From Rhodospirillales bacterium (lineage in GTDB: Bacteria > Pseudomonadota > Alphaproteobacteria > Rhodospirillales > UBA2165), in the NCBI GenBank assembly GCA_022822205.1, contig JAJECC010000172.1, positions 1 through 64,000 on the forward strand: a DNA stretch of 64,000 bases. Direction: 5' to 3'. Numbering within the stretch: the first letter of the stretch is position 1; each line of letters opens with the position of its first letter. The notes beneath the pieces are model-generated. The model made no database searches. It had not been told where the DNA came from and saw only the letters and a list, made by a program, of their open reading frames with translations. Made by a program: the position numbers and the translations under genes. Positions 9,546-19,613 of this stretch are shown in pieces.

Positions 9546-10376
9546 ATGAGTTCGATCGACTTCATAAAGATGCACGGACTCGGCAACGATTTCGTGGTGA
9601 TCGACGGGCGCTCCCGGCCAATAGCGCTGTCCGACGCGCGTGCGCGCGCCATCGCGGACCGCCGCACGGGCGTCGGCTGCGATCAACTCATCATTCTCGA
9701 GCCGGCGGCGGATACGAATGCCGCGCTGTTCATGCGGATCCACAATGCGGACGGGGGAGAGGTCGATGCCTGCGGCAACGCCACCCGCTGTGTCGGCGAT
9801 ATGGTGCTGACGGAGACCGGTCAGGACCGGGCACAAATCCAAACCGGCGCCGGATTGCTGACGGTCTGGCGATCGGATGGCGGTATCAGCGTGGACATGG
9901 GGGAAGCCAAGGACCAATGGATGGACATCCCGCTTGCCGAAGAAGCGGACACGCTGCATTTGGAGATCGGTGAAGGACCGCTGCAGGATCCCGTCGCGGT
10001 ATCGGTCGGCAACCCGCACGCGGTGTTTTTTGTGGAAGATGCCGAGGACATAGACCTTGCGGCGGTCGGGCCCGTCCTCGAACACCACGCGCTCTACCCC
10101 GAGCGCGCCAATGTAGAGGCCGTCTCGGTTCTGTCGCGATCGCATCTGCGGGTGCGGGTGTGGGAGCGCGGGGTGGGCATCACCCGGGCCTGCGGCACCG
10201 GCGCCTGCGCGGCGGCGGTCGCGGCGGCGCGCCGGAATCTGGCGGACCGGGAACTGACCGTCAGCCTCGACGGCGGCGACCTGACGACAAGCTGGCTTGA
10301 AAACGGCCACATCATCATGACGGGCGCGGTCGCCGAGAGTTTCAGAGGCACCCTCCCTGAGGAGTTGGCGCAATGA
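9546..10376 (+). CDS. dapF: Diaminopimelate epimerase
   Basis: Cofactor-independent conversion of LL- to meso-diaminopimelate for lysine and peptidoglycan. It has 276 residues, normal length. The N-terminus has KMHGLGNDFVVID, the first catalytic cysteine is in VDACGNATRC and the second in TRACGTGACAAAVAA, both intact. It begins the dapF-mtaB-ftsY run; its stop overlaps the mtaB start by 4 bp, indicating one transcript. Confidence 0.98.
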   Translation: MSSIDFIKMHGLGNDFVVIDGRSRPIALSDARARAIADRRTGVGCDQLIILEPAADTNAALFMRIHNADGGEVDACGNATRCVGDMVLTETGQDRAQIQTGAGLLTVWRSDGGISVDMGEAKDQWMDIPLAEEADTLHLEIGEGPLQDPVAVSVGNPHAVFFVEDAEDIDLAAVGPVLEHHALYPERANVEAVSVLSRSHLRVRVWERGVGITRACGTGACAAAVAAARRNLADRELTVSLDGGDLTTSWLENGHIIMTGAVAESFRGTLPEELAQ

Positions 10377-11617
10377 GCGCGCGGGTTATCACGCTCGGCT
10401 GCCGGCTGAACAGCTTCGAATCCGAGGTGATCAGGAACCGAACCGGCGAGGCGGGCCTCGACAATGCCGTGGTGATCAACACCTGTGCGGTGACAAGCGA
10501 AGCCGAGCGGCAGGCCCGTCAAACGATCCGCCGGGCGCGGCGTGAACATCCGGAGGCCCGGATAATCGTGACGGGATGCTCGGCACAGGTGGACGCGGAC
10601 CATTACGCGAACATGCCCGAGGTGGACCAGGTCCTCGGCAATGAAGAAAAACTTCGGATGGAGAGCTATCTGCCGGAGTTGAGCCGGGCGCCCATCGTGG
10701 TGTCGGACATCATGCGGATCACCGAGACCGCCGGGCATCTGGTCGAGGGCTTCGAGAGCCGCACGCGTGCCTTCGTTCAAATTCAGCAGGGATGCGACCA
10801 CCGCTGCACCTTTTGCATTATTCCGTTCGGCCGCGGCAACAACCGGAGTGTGCCGGTCGGGACAATCGTCGATCAGATCGAAGGTCTGACCTCGGCCGGC
10901 TACCGGGAAGTGGTGCTTACAGGCGTCGATATCAGCTCCTACGGAATCGATCTGCCGGGACAACCGACCTTGGGGGAATTGGTGCGCCGCATCCTTGCCC
11001 TGATACCCGATTTGCCGAGATTGCGGCTCAGCTCGCTTGATCCGGCAGTCAGGGACCCGGCGCTGATGCTCGCACTCTCGACTGAATCCCGGCTCATGCC
11101 TCATATCCATCTGAGTGCTCAAGCGGGCAATGACCTGGTCCTCAAACGGATGAAACGCCGGCATAGCCGCGAAGGGTTTATGCGGTTGTGCGGCGATCTC
11201 AGGGCGTCCCGTCCCGATGTCGTGCTGGGTGCCGACTTCATCACCGGATTCCCGACGGAGACCCCGGAAATGTTCGCTGAAACGCTCTCGCTCGTCGACG
11301 AAGCGGCGCTTACCTATCTGCATGTGTTCCCGTATTCCGAACGGCCCGGCACGCCGGCGGCGCGGATGCCCCCGGTACCAAAGCCCGTCCGGCATGAACG
11401 GGCCCGACGGCTCCGCGAAGCCGGCAATGCGCAAAGGTCCGTCTACCTCGATTCTCAAATCGGAGAGCGTGTGCGGATACTCGTCGAGAGCGACGGGCGC
11501 GGCTACACGGAGCACTATGCCCCGGCCCAACTTGCCGGCGACACCCCTCAGGGCGTCATTGTCGACGCCGACATCGACCGCGTTGCCGGCGGTCACCTGA
11601 TTGCCCGGGCCGCATGA
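10373..11617 (+). CDS. mtaB: tRNA t6A37 methylthiotransferase MtaB
   Basis: Radical-SAM enzyme that converts t6A37 to ms2t6A37 in tRNA. It has 414 residues. The N-terminal UPF0004 domain (ARVITLGCRLNSFESE, NTCAVTSEAERQARQTIR, GCSAQ) holds the auxiliary cluster cysteines. The radical-SAM motif is CDHRCTFCIIPFGRGNNRS (CxxxCxxC). A TRAM-like C-terminal region ends the protein. MtaB rather than MiaB or RimO is favoured by the compact N-terminus (LGCRLNSFES) and the short length. It overlaps both neighbours by 4 bp. Confidence 0.94.
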   Translation: MSARVITLGCRLNSFESEVIRNRTGEAGLDNAVVINTCAVTSEAERQARQTIRRARREHPEARIIVTGCSAQVDADHYANMPEVDQVLGNEEKLRMESYLPELSRAPIVVSDIMRITETAGHLVEGFESRTRAFVQIQQGCDHRCTFCIIPFGRGNNRSVPVGTIVDQIEGLTSAGYREVVLTGVDISSYGIDLPGQPTLGELVRRILALIPDLPRLRLSSLDPAVRDPALMLALSTESRLMPHIHLSAQAGNDLVLKRMKRRHSREGFMRLCGDLRASRPDVVLGADFITGFPTETPEMFAETLSLVDEAALTYLHVFPYSERPGTPAARMPPVPKPVRHERARRLREAGNAQRSVYLDSQIGERVRILVESDGRGYTEHYAPAQLAGDTPQGVIVDADIDRVAGGHLIARAA

Positions 11618-12573
11618 CGGAAGAGGATACCGGACAGAAACCCGGCTGGCTGAACCGGCTGACATCCGGACTGCGGCGCACGTCGTCGGCGCTAAATCAA
11701 AGCCTGGGCGAACTGTTTTCGGGCGCTCGAAAACTCGATAGAGCCACACTTGATGAGCTTGAAGAGTTGCTGATCGCGACCGACATCGGCGTCTCGACGG
11801 CGGCACAGCTTACCCGGACATTGGCCGAGGGACGGTTCGACCAGGAAATCACCGGTGACGAGGTCCGCGCCGCCCTTGCGGCACAGATCGCGGAGATTCT
11901 GTCGCCGGTTGCCGAGCCTTTGGCGATAAATCCAAGCCACCGGCCCCACACGGTCCTCGTTTGCGGCGTGAACGGCAGCGGCAAGACCACCACCGTCGGC
12001 AAGCTCGCCCAATTATACCGGGACCAGGGATTGAGCGTCATGCTGGCCGCCGCGGACACGTTCCGGGCAGCGGCCGTGGAGCAGCTCCGGATCTGGGGCG
12101 AACGCACAGGCGCACCGGTGGTGGCGCGCGAGACCGGCGCCGATGCGGCAGGTTTGGTGTTCGACGCCATCGAAGAAGCGCGGCGGCAAAACGCCGATCT
12201 GCTGCTGATCGATACCGCGGGCCGGCTTCAGAACAAAACCGAGCTGATGGATGAACTCAAGAAGGTCATCCGGGTCGCCAAGAAGCTGGATGAAACGGCG
12301 CCGCAATCAACCCTGTTGGTGCTCGACGCAACCGTGGGCCAGAACGCTCACTCCCAGGTCGAGACATTCCGCGACATGGTCGACGTGACCGGCCTCGTGG
12401 TGACTAAACTGGACGGCAGCGCGAAGGCCGGCGTGGTGGTGGCGCTGGCCGAGAGATTCGGCCTGCCGGTCCACGCGATCGGGGTCGGCGAGCAGGCGGA
12501 CGACCTGCGGCCCTTCGATGCGACTTCGTTCGCCCGGGCGCTGGTCGATTTGGGACCGGAAGAAGCCGGCTAG
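11614..12573 (+). CDS. ftsY: Signal recognition particle receptor FtsY
   Basis: SRP receptor GTPase that receives ribosome-Ffh complexes at the inner membrane. It has 319 residues, lacking the long acidic A domain of Escherichia coli FtsY, as is usual in alphaproteobacteria. Motifs: GVNGSGKTTTVGKLA (P-loop), AADTFRAAAVEQL, DTAGRLQNKTELMDEL, and VTKLDGSAKAG. It is translationally coupled to mtaB (4-bp overlap) and converges on the Nudix gene 32 bp downstream. Confidence 0.98.
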   Translation: MTEEDTGQKPGWLNRLTSGLRRTSSALNQSLGELFSGARKLDRATLDELEELLIATDIGVSTAAQLTRTLAEGRFDQEITGDEVRAALAAQIAEILSPVAEPLAINPSHRPHTVLVCGVNGSGKTTTVGKLAQLYRDQGLSVMLAAADTFRAAAVEQLRIWGERTGAPVVARETGADAAGLVFDAIEEARRQNADLLLIDTAGRLQNKTELMDELKKVIRVAKKLDETAPQSTLLVLDATVGQNAHSQVETFRDMVDVTGLVVTKLDGSAKAGVVVALAERFGLPVHAIGVGEQADDLRPFDATSFARALVDLGPEEAG

Positions 12574-12605
12574 GCGGTTTCCGGATTCCGATGCCGCCGC
12601 CGATT

Positions 12606-13124
12606 TCAGATCTTCAGCGGTGCGTGCTCAATCACCGCCGTGGACCCTCGGCGATGGTGATCGAGGGCCCATTGCACGCTGGGGAAGGCCAGATCGTCCC
12701 AGGGAATTCGTTCCCACTCGAACAACCCCACCTCCTCACTCTCCTCTCCGGGCGCGAACCCTTCGCTCAGCATTTCGGCCCGAAACACCATATAGACCTG
12801 ACTCAAGTGCCGGATCTCATAGACCCCCATCAGGTCGCCGATCTCGACCTCGGCGCAGGCTTCTTCCCGGACTTCGCGCCGGGCGCCGTCAGCGATGGTC
12901 TCTCCCATCTCCAGATAGCCGGCCGGCATGGTCCAGTAGCCTTTTCTGGGCGGGATCGCCCGACGGCAGAGCAGATACTTGTCTTCCCAGACACACACCG
13001 CGCCGACGATCACTTTCGGATTCCGGTACTCGATGTAGCCGCAGTCCGGGCAAACCAACCGTTCGACCGTATCGCCGGCCGGCACCGTCCTGACGGATGG
13101 TCCGTTGAACTGGTCTTCAGACAT
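12606..13124 (-). CDS. Nudix hydrolase with N-terminal zinc-ribbon-like motif
   Basis: A 172-residue pyrophosphohydrolase. The Nudix box is complete ([22 protein letters not shown], residues about 70-91). Upstream is a CPDCG half-motif followed by [23 protein letters not shown], resembling the Nudix family next to the NudC zinc ribbon; only one CxxC pair is obvious so zinc binding is uncertain. The substrate is not predictable; nucleotide sugars or NAD(H)-like dinucleotides are common in this group. It converges on ftsY and shares strand with pgk, 72 bp away. Confidence 0.9.
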   Translation of the reverse strand: MSEDQFNGPSVRTVPAGDTVERLVCPDCGYIEYRNPKVIVGAVCVWEDKYLLCRRAIPPRKGYWTMPAGYLEMGETIADGARREVREEACAEVEIGDLMGVYEIRHLSQVYMVFRAEMLSEGFAPGEESEEVGLFEWERIPWDDLAFPSVQWALDHHRRGSTAVIEHAPLKI

Positions 13125-13196
13125 GCCGCCAGTCTGGGTCAGCGGCGCGCCGCTGACAAGCTACTGACGGCCCGCAAGTCTCCCCAACGGCAAAGA

Positions 13197-14351
13197 CTAG
13201 CGGGAAAGCGCGTCGACCCCGGGCAGGGACTTGCCCTCCAACCATTCGAGAAACGCGCCGCCGGCGGTCGAAACGTAGCTGAAGGCCTCGACCGCATTTG
13301 CCGTCGCCAGGGCGGCGACGGTGTCGCCCCCCCCGGCGACGCTCACCAAGTCACCGGACCGGGTCCGGTCGGCCGCTGCACCGGCGACATCCCTGGTCCC
13401 CTGATCGAATGGGGGAAATTCGAAAGCGCCGAGCGGTCCATTCCATACCAGCGTCCGGCAGTCATTCATTTGCCCGATTATGGCGGCCGTCGTAGCCGGT
13501 CCGATATCCAGCATCATTTTATCGGCGGGAATTCGATCGGCCGGAACCGTCGCCCAACTGACGTCCGCCGCGAGTTCCCCGGCAACAAGGCCGTCCGACG
13601 GGAGTATAACGCCGCAGCCGGAACCCGCGGCGGCCTGCATGACGTTCCGCGCCGTTTCGGTCATGTCGGCCTCGACGAGGGAATTTCCTACCTGGACGCC
13701 ATCCGCGAGCAGGAATGTGTTGGCCATTGCGCCGCCAATCACCAGTTGATCGACCTTTTCGATTAGATTTTCCAGCACGCCGAGCTTGGTCGAGATCTTA
13801 TTGCCGCCGACCACCGCCATGACCGGATGCTCGGGTGCCTCAAGCGCCTGCGTCAGGGCCGTCAGTTCCTTCTCCAGAAGCCGCCCCGCCGCCGATGGGA
13901 GGAGCCTTGCGACCCCGTCGATGGACGCGTGAGCACGATGGGTGCAGGAAAAGGCATCATCCACGTAAAGGTCGGCCAGGCCCGCAAGCTTCCTTGCGAA
14001 CGCCGGATCGTTGGCCTCTTCTCCCGGATCGAAGCGGAGGTTCTCGAGCAGGACCAGCTCACCCGACGCCCCATCGCCGAATGAAACGGCACGGCCGAGG
14101 GCGGCGCTCAGCACCGGAACAATCGGCTCCAGGGAAAGGTCCGGCACCGCCTGCCCCTTGGGGCGTCCGAAATGGCTGGCGAGCACGACGTTCGCCCCCT
14201 TGTCGAGAAGTTCGAGGATGGTCGGCCGGACGGCGTCAATCCGCGTGGCGTCGGAAACCAAACCGTCCCGCATGGGGACATTGAGGTCTACCCGGACGAG
14301 CACCCGCTTGCCGGCGACATCCAGGTCATCGAGGGTCTGAAACTTGGTCAT
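13197..14351 (-). CDS. pgk: Phosphoglycerate kinase
   Basis: Transfers phosphate between 1,3-bisphosphoglycerate and ADP in glycolysis and gluconeogenesis. It has 384 residues, slightly short of the usual 390-400. The start is MTKFQTLDDLDVAGKRVLVRVDLNVPM; 20 upstream residues in frame are not family-like. Conserved segments: SHFGRPKG, LLENLRFDPGEE, VVGGNKISTKLGVLENL, GPLGAFE and VAGGGDTVAAL. No gapdh or fba is next to it in this window. Confidence 0.98.
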   Translation of the reverse strand: MTKFQTLDDLDVAGKRVLVRVDLNVPMRDGLVSDATRIDAVRPTILELLDKGANVVLASHFGRPKGQAVPDLSLEPIVPVLSAALGRAVSFGDGASGELVLLENLRFDPGEEANDPAFARKLAGLADLYVDDAFSCTHRAHASIDGVARLLPSAAGRLLEKELTALTQALEAPEHPVMAVVGGNKISTKLGVLENLIEKVDQLVIGGAMANTFLLADGVQVGNSLVEADMTETARNVMQAAAGSGCGVILPSDGLVAGELAADVSWATVPADRIPADKMMLDIGPATTAAIIGQMNDCRTLVWNGPLGAFEFPPFDQGTRDVAGAAADRTRSGDLVSVAGGGDTVAALATANAVEAFSYVSTAGGAFLEWLEGKSLPGVDALSR

Positions 14352-14511
14352 GTGCCCTTGAGTTGAGGGTTCTTCAGGCAGGTCGCCCTTATGCCATTGA
14401 GCCGCGGACATGAAAAGCGCAACGAAGAGCGGCCTCGCCGATTTTCACAAGACCGCGCCCAGCAAGTGTCCCGTACGCTCACTCGAGGGGGGAAGACGAG
14501 AGCGTTCGGGA

Positions 14512-15273
14512 CTACTTATGATCGGCGAGAGCAATCCTGGCGGCACCCAATATGGGACCGGTCTGTTCCGACTGCAGAAATACCGCACACCCGTCAACAC
14601 CGCGTTCGCGGAATTTGTCGGCGGAAACGGTGAGATTCAACCTCTGTCCCTTCCACTCGCCGATCTTGGCCAACTTCTTGACGATATTGAAATTCTCGAT
14701 TACGCGGCCGCGATTCTCGCCGCGTCTGACCTCGGTCTTTTTGCTGCTCTGATAAAGCACGAGCCAAACGGACGCCTGCGCCGGCTGCGTGGAGGCGGAA
14801 ACCGACACGCTGATCTCGCCGTCGTATCCGTGAGTGAGCCCGACCGTCACGTCAGGCGCGTTGGCCGCCCTGGCAATTCGGCTATGTACCTCCCGTTCAT
14901 CCGTACCGGAGGTCTCGGTCAGGCCATGGACCACCATCTGCGGCGTGTAGACGAACGACCGGGAGAAGTGGCGCGCATAGGTCCGCTGCCGCTTGGAGTA
15001 GGATGCATGGGCGAAGGGATCCTTCCAGCCGATGTAATCCCAGTAATCCACATGGAACGACAAGGCGATGATATCGCTGCGCTTGGCCAACTTTCCAAGC
15101 AGCGCATCGGCAGGCGGGCAGGAAGAGCACCCTTGCGACGTATAGAGTTCGACGACCGTCGGGCTCCGGTCACCGGCCAGCGCACCAAACGTGCGGGCCT
15201 GAACGGCCGTCAGCGCCAGTAACAGGACAAATCCAAGGCCCCCGAGAGCAATGAGACGCGTTGGTTGCCGCAT
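14512..15273 (-). CDS. DUF1223 secreted thioredoxin-like protein
   Basis: About 253 residues. The start MRQPTRLIALGGLGFVLLLALTAVQA was chosen because it opens directly with a signal peptide or anchor. The mature part begins with VVELYTSQGCSSCPPADALLGKLA, a CxxC motif in a thioredoxin-like fold that defines DUF1223, followed by FHVDYWDYIGWKDPFA and YTPQMVVHG. Function is unknown; a periplasmic or membrane-anchored redox role is a reasonable inference. It lies between pgk and aconitase with gaps of about 100-160 bp, so it may be monocistronic. Confidence 0.88.
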   Translation of the reverse strand: MRQPTRLIALGGLGFVLLLALTAVQARTFGALAGDRSPTVVELYTSQGCSSCPPADALLGKLAKRSDIIALSFHVDYWDYIGWKDPFAHASYSKRQRTYARHFSRSFVYTPQMVVHGLTETSGTDEREVHSRIARAANAPDVTVGLTHGYDGEISVSVSASTQPAQASVWLVLYQSSKKTEVRRGENRGRVIENFNIVKKLAKIGEWKGQRLNLTVSADKFRERGVDGCAVFLQSEQTGPILGAARIALADHK

Positions 15274-15377
15274 GGTTCTGAGATACTGGAAGGCCTGCTC
15301 AACCGCCAATCAAATGCGGGTGAACGCTACTTGTCTCCCCGGGGCGGGCGGGCGCAATTCGGCGATCCGAAATTCGG

Positions 15378-18053
15378 TCAGGACGCTTTCAGCCGGCGAA
15401 GCACATATTGGAGTATGCCGCCGTGCCGGTAGTACTCGACCTCGTCCGCCGTATCGATCCGGCACAGCAGTGTGATTTCCTCCGTCGAGCCATCGGCCCG
15501 GGTAACCGTGCACGCGACATCCATTCGCGGCTCGATTCCATCGGCGAGACCGGTAATGTCGAAGGTCTCCGCACCCTCGAGACCCAAGGTTTCCCGGGTC
15601 ACGCCGTCCTTGAACTGCAGGGGCAGGACGCCCATGCCGACCAGGTTGGAGCGGTGGATGCGCTCGAAGCTTTCGACAATGACGGCCTTGACACCGAGAA
15701 GACGGGTGCCCTTGGCCGCCCAGTCGCGGGACGAACCGGTGCCGTATTCCTTTCCGGCCACGATGACCAGGGGGACGCCGTCGGCGGCGTATTTCACCGC
15801 CGCGTCATAGATCGGCATCTGCTCCCCGGAGGGTTGATGAATGGTCACGCCGCCTTCGGTGCCGGGCGCCATCTGGTTGCGAATACGGATGTTCCCGAAG
15901 GTGCCCCGCATCATCACCTCGTGGTTGCCCCGCCGGGAACCGAACGAATTGAACTCGGAGACCCGAACCTGCCGCTCGGTCAGATAGGTGCCCGCCGGGC
16001 TGTCCGGTTTGATGGCGCCGGCCGGCGAAATGTGATCGGTGGTGACCGAGTCGCCGAGGATCGCCAGTTCACGGGCGCCGTGTACATCCTCAAAGCCGCC
16101 CGCTTCTTCCGGCATGCCCTCGAAGAAGGTCGGGTATTTCACATAGGTGGAACTGTCCTGCCACTCGTAGGTCTTGGACTTGGCGGTCTGAATTTTTTGC
16201 CACCGCTCCGGTCCGTCCCAGACATTGCCGTACCGGGTCTTGAACATCTCCGGCGTCACGGCGCTGTTTACGGTATCGCCGACTTCCTTGTTTGTCGGCC
16301 AGATATCCTTGAGGTAGACCGCGTTGCCGTCGGGATCCTCGCCGATGGGATCGTTCATCAGATCGACTTTCATGGAGCCGGCGATCGCATAGGCTACCAC
16401 CAATGGCGGCGAGGCAAGATAGTTGGCCTTCACCTGGGCGTGCACCCGGCCCTCGAAGTTCCGGTTGCCCGACAGAACCGCGGTTACCGTCAAGTCGCCT
16501 TCATCGATGGCCTCGGCAATCGGTTCCGGCAAGGGGCCGGAATTGCCGATACAGGTGGTGCAGCCATACCCGACAAGATTGAAGCCAAGCGCATCGAGAT
16601 CGTCCTGCAGGCCTGCCTTCTCGAGATAATCGCTGACCACCTGCGAGCCGGGTGCGAGAGACGTCTTGACCCACGGCTTGACCTTCAGGCCCTTGGCGAG
16701 CGCGTTGCGCGCCACGAGGCCGGCGCCCAGCATCACCGAGGGATTGGAGGTATTGGTGCAGCTGGTGATGGCGGCAATGACCACATCGCCGTCCTCGAGC
16801 TCGTAGTTGGCGTCGGCGACGGGCACCGGGCCCTTGCCGGCGCCGATGGCGGCGATTGCGTCGTCGAACGCGCTCGCAGCCCGGGAAAGCGCGATTTTGT
16901 CCTGCGGGCGCTTGGGACCGGCGAGCGCCGGCTCCACCGTCGAGATATCGAGCTCGAGCGTATCGGTAAACTCGGGATCCGGCGTCGACGAATCGCGCCA
17001 CATGCCTTGCGCCTTGGCATAAGCCTCGACCAGCGCGATGCGGTCTTCGTCGCGCGACGTGAAACGGAGGTAGCCGAGGGTCTCTTCGTCGACCGGAAAG
17101 ATGCCGCAGGTCGCGCCATATTCCGGCGCCATATTGGCGATGGTGGCGCGGTCGGTCAGCGCCAAGGTATCCAGCGCGGGCCCATAGAACTCAACGAATT
17201 TCCCGACCACGCCCTTCTCGCGCAGCATCTGCACGACGGTAAGCACCAGATCGGTTGCGGTCGTGCCTTCCCTGAGTTCGCCGGTGAGTTTGAACCCGAC
17301 GACCTCGGGGATGAGCATGGAAACCGGCTGACCAAGCATGGCGGCTTCCGCCTCGATACCGCCGACACCCCAACCCAACACGCCCAAGCCGTTGACCATG
17401 GTGGTATGGCTGTCCGTGCCCACCAGGGTGTCCGGATAGGCGACGGCCGCGCCGTTCTCCGACGTCCATACGGTCTGGGCCAGATATTCGAGATTGACCT
17501 GATGGCAGATTCCCGTCCCGGGCGGCACGACCCGGAAGTTGTCGAACGCCTCCGATCCCCAGCGGAGGAATTCGTAACGCTCCTGATTCCGCTCGAATTC
17601 CAGATCGACGTTTGCCCTGAAGGCATCCGGCCCGGCAAACTGATCGACCATCACCGAGTGGTCGATCACCAGATCGACGGGACTCAACGGATTGATTTTC
17701 CGGGGATCGCCGCCGAGATCAAGCATCGCCTGACGCATGGCCGCCAGATCGACCACCGCCGGCACCCCGGTGAAATCCTGCATCAGCACCCGGGCCGGCC
17801 GATAAGCGATTTCCCGGTCGGAGCGCTTCTCCTTCAGCCACTCGGCGACAGCTTTGACGTCGTCCACGGTGACCGTCGTGCCGTCCTCGAAGCGGAGAAG
17901 GTTTTCGAGGAGAATCTTCAGAGAAAACGGAAGTTTGGAGATATCGCCGAGGCCGGCTTCGGAGGCAGCCTCCAGGCTGAAATAATCATAATTCTTGCCG
18001 CCGGCTTCGAGCGTGCGGCGCGTCTTCAGGCTGTCATGGCCGGTCGCGGTCAT
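15378..18053 (-). CDS. acnA: Aconitate hydratase A
   Basis: TCA-cycle isomerisation of citrate and isocitrate with a [4Fe-4S] cluster. It has 891 residues, normal for AcnA/IRP-type aconitases. Seen: [55 protein letters not shown] and [14 protein letters not shown] (cluster cysteines), NRNFEGRVH, and the swivel-domain [22 protein letters not shown]. It is isolated on the minus strand. Downstream 104 bp before the DUF1223 gene holds no clear terminator. Confidence 0.98.
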   Translation of the reverse strand: MTATGHDSLKTRRTLEAGGKNYDYFSLEAASEAGLGDISKLPFSLKILLENLLRFEDGTTVTVDDVKAVAEWLKEKRSDREIAYRPARVLMQDFTGVPAVVDLAAMRQAMLDLGGDPRKINPLSPVDLVIDHSVMVDQFAGPDAFRANVDLEFERNQERYEFLRWGSEAFDNFRVVPPGTGICHQVNLEYLAQTVWTSENGAAVAYPDTLVGTDSHTTMVNGLGVLGWGVGGIEAEAAMLGQPVSMLIPEVVGFKLTGELREGTTATDLVLTVVQMLREKGVVGKFVEFYGPALDTLALTDRATIANMAPEYGATCGIFPVDEETLGYLRFTSRDEDRIALVEAYAKAQGMWRDSSTPDPEFTDTLELDISTVEPALAGPKRPQDKIALSRAASAFDDAIAAIGAGKGPVPVADANYELEDGDVVIAAITSCTNTSNPSVMLGAGLVARNALAKGLKVKPWVKTSLAPGSQVVSDYLEKAGLQDDLDALGFNLVGYGCTTCIGNSGPLPEPIAEAIDEGDLTVTAVLSGNRNFEGRVHAQVKANYLASPPLVVAYAIAGSMKVDLMNDPIGEDPDGNAVYLKDIWPTNKEVGDTVNSAVTPEMFKTRYGNVWDGPERWQKIQTAKSKTYEWQDSSTYVKYPTFFEGMPEEAGGFEDVHGARELAILGDSVTTDHISPAGAIKPDSPAGTYLTERQVRVSEFNSFGSRRGNHEVMMRGTFGNIRIRNQMAPGTEGGVTIHQPSGEQMPIYDAAVKYAADGVPLVIVAGKEYGTGSSRDWAAKGTRLLGVKAVIVESFERIHRSNLVGMGVLPLQFKDGVTRETLGLEGAETFDITGLADGIEPRMDVACTVTRADGSTEEITLLCRIDTADEVEYYRHGGILQYVLRRLKAS

Positions 18054-18160
18054 GAGTCTCTCCTTCGAAAATCAAATCCCATCCCCGGTCAGCGGTTCCC
18101 CCGTCCGGCGACCGGGCCTTTGGGTACACCGGCAGTGTCCGGGAGTCCAGACTCTGGGGA

Positions 18161-19498
18161 TCAGCGGCCGACCCGGCCGGCGACCAATCGGACCTTGCGC
18201 GGGCCCGCAAGCCACATTGCCAGTATCGACAAGGCGCAAATCAGCATGGCCAGGACAAAGGACTGGTCGTAATTGCCTTGGACATCGTGCAGCACCCCCG
18301 TCAGATACGGACCCAGTGCCCCGCCGCCGATCGACGCGCCGCCAAGCACGCCGAAAATGACCCCGTAACGCTTCCCGGCGAACAGTTCGGCGGGGACGGC
18401 GCCAAATACGGAGGCAAGCCCATAACCCAGAAATCCCTGACACCCGACCATGACGTACATGAGCCACTGGGCGGGAAATTCGCGCAGCAGCAGCAGGCAG
18501 CCATAGCTCGCCATGAACCCGAGAAGGGCGAGTGTCCAGGCCCATTCCCGGCCCGCCCGGTCGGAATAGTGGCCAATGGCAATTTGGCCGGCGACGCCGG
18601 TCAAACCCACGAGGCCCAGCGCGAGCGCCGCCGATTCACGGGAGATTCCGATATCGATCAGGTAGCGGGTTTGATGAACCTGAACCGCATACCAAACGTA
18701 GAGGCCGAAGATAAAGGCGATCATCAGCCACCAAAACCGGGCGGTCTTCATCGCCAGCCCGAGCGTCCACTCGACCGCCACCCAATCCCGATCCACAATC
18801 CGGCTGGACGCCTCCCCGGTACCGGCGCCTTCCCTTGTCCGGTCCACGACCGCACCGCCGTCGGGTCTCAGGCCCAACTCTTCCGGCCGATGGCGCTGGA
18901 ACAGAAAGTTAATCGGCACCAGAACAATCAACACCACCAACGCGACGCTCAGGCTGGCGGCCCGCCAACCATCCGACTGGATCGTGTCCTGCATCCACGG
19001 GAACAGGACGATGGCGCCTATGCCGACACCCGAGAAGGCAATCCCGATTGCCAGGCCGCGCCGGCGATCAAACCAATTGGGCAGGAAAAGAGTGTGCCCC
19101 AGATAGCTCATGAAGACGGAACCGCCGACCACCAAAATCCCCAACGTCAGATAGAAGTGCCAGGGCTCGGTCGAGATTGTCGCCAAGGCCAAACCGGCGC
19201 TGACCTGGATTGCGCCCAATGGCAGGACCCATCGCGGGCCGTAGCGGTCCATCAGGGCGCCGATAACGGGGGTCATCACGATTGAAGAGATAAAGCCGAC
19301 CGAGAACGTCGCCGAGATACTGCCCCGGGACCAGCCGAATTCGTCCAAAATCGGCGGAAACAGGAGAGAAAACGACGTCCGGGCATTGGCCCCGATGGCC
19401 ATGGTGACGAAGGCGATGGCGATGACCACCCAGCCATAGAAAAACGGCAACCGGCGGGCAAAATTCGCGGGACGGGGGGCGGCTGGGGGTTCCATCAT
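18161..19498 (-). CDS. MFS transporter, monocarboxylate/oxalate-formate-antiporter type
   Basis: About 445 residues with roughly 12 hydrophobic helices. The start is one of two adjacent Met codons (MMEPPAAPRPANFARRLPFFYGWVVIAIAFVTM). The FYGWVVIAIAFVTMAIGAN opening and WSRGSISATFSVGFISSIVMTPVIGALMDRYGPR loop are typical of the MCT/OFA branch of the major facilitator superfamily. The substrate, probably an organic anion, cannot be assigned. It is divergent from the BenE-like transporter, with 115 bp between the two starts. Confidence 0.88.
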   Translation of the reverse strand: MMEPPAAPRPANFARRLPFFYGWVVIAIAFVTMAIGANARTSFSLLFPPILDEFGWSRGSISATFSVGFISSIVMTPVIGALMDRYGPRWVLPLGAIQVSAGLALATISTEPWHFYLTLGILVVGGSVFMSYLGHTLFLPNWFDRRRGLAIGIAFSGVGIGAIVLFPWMQDTIQSDGWRAASLSVALVVLIVLVPINFLFQRHRPEELGLRPDGGAVVDRTREGAGTGEASSRIVDRDWVAVEWTLGLAMKTARFWWLMIAFIFGLYVWYAVQVHQTRYLIDIGISRESAALALGLVGLTGVAGQIAIGHYSDRAGREWAWTLALLGFMASYGCLLLLREFPAQWLMYVMVGCQGFLGYGLASVFGAVPAELFAGKRYGVIFGVLGGASIGGGALGPYLTGVLHDVQGNYDQSFVLAMLICALSILAMWLAGPRKVRLVAGRVGR

Positions 19499-19613
19499 CG
19501 CCGGGACTATAGACCGCGTGCCCGGGTCTGTCCCCAATGGTTGATTGCAGAACCGGGATCACGCGTTAACAATTTGCCCGACTGACAAAGTTCATCGGAC
19601 GGGTGGCGAATAC

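Noticed and set aside
10094-11806. 570-codon minus-strand frame opposite dapF and mtaB
   Set aside because: Shadow of the clear dapF-mtaB genes; no recognisable domain.
15408-18272. 954-codon plus-strand frame opposite aconitase
   Set aside because: It is the antisense shadow of acnA in GC-rich DNA; no protein motif, no ribosome site, and composition (excess Arg, His, Gly, Asp) typical of shadow frames.
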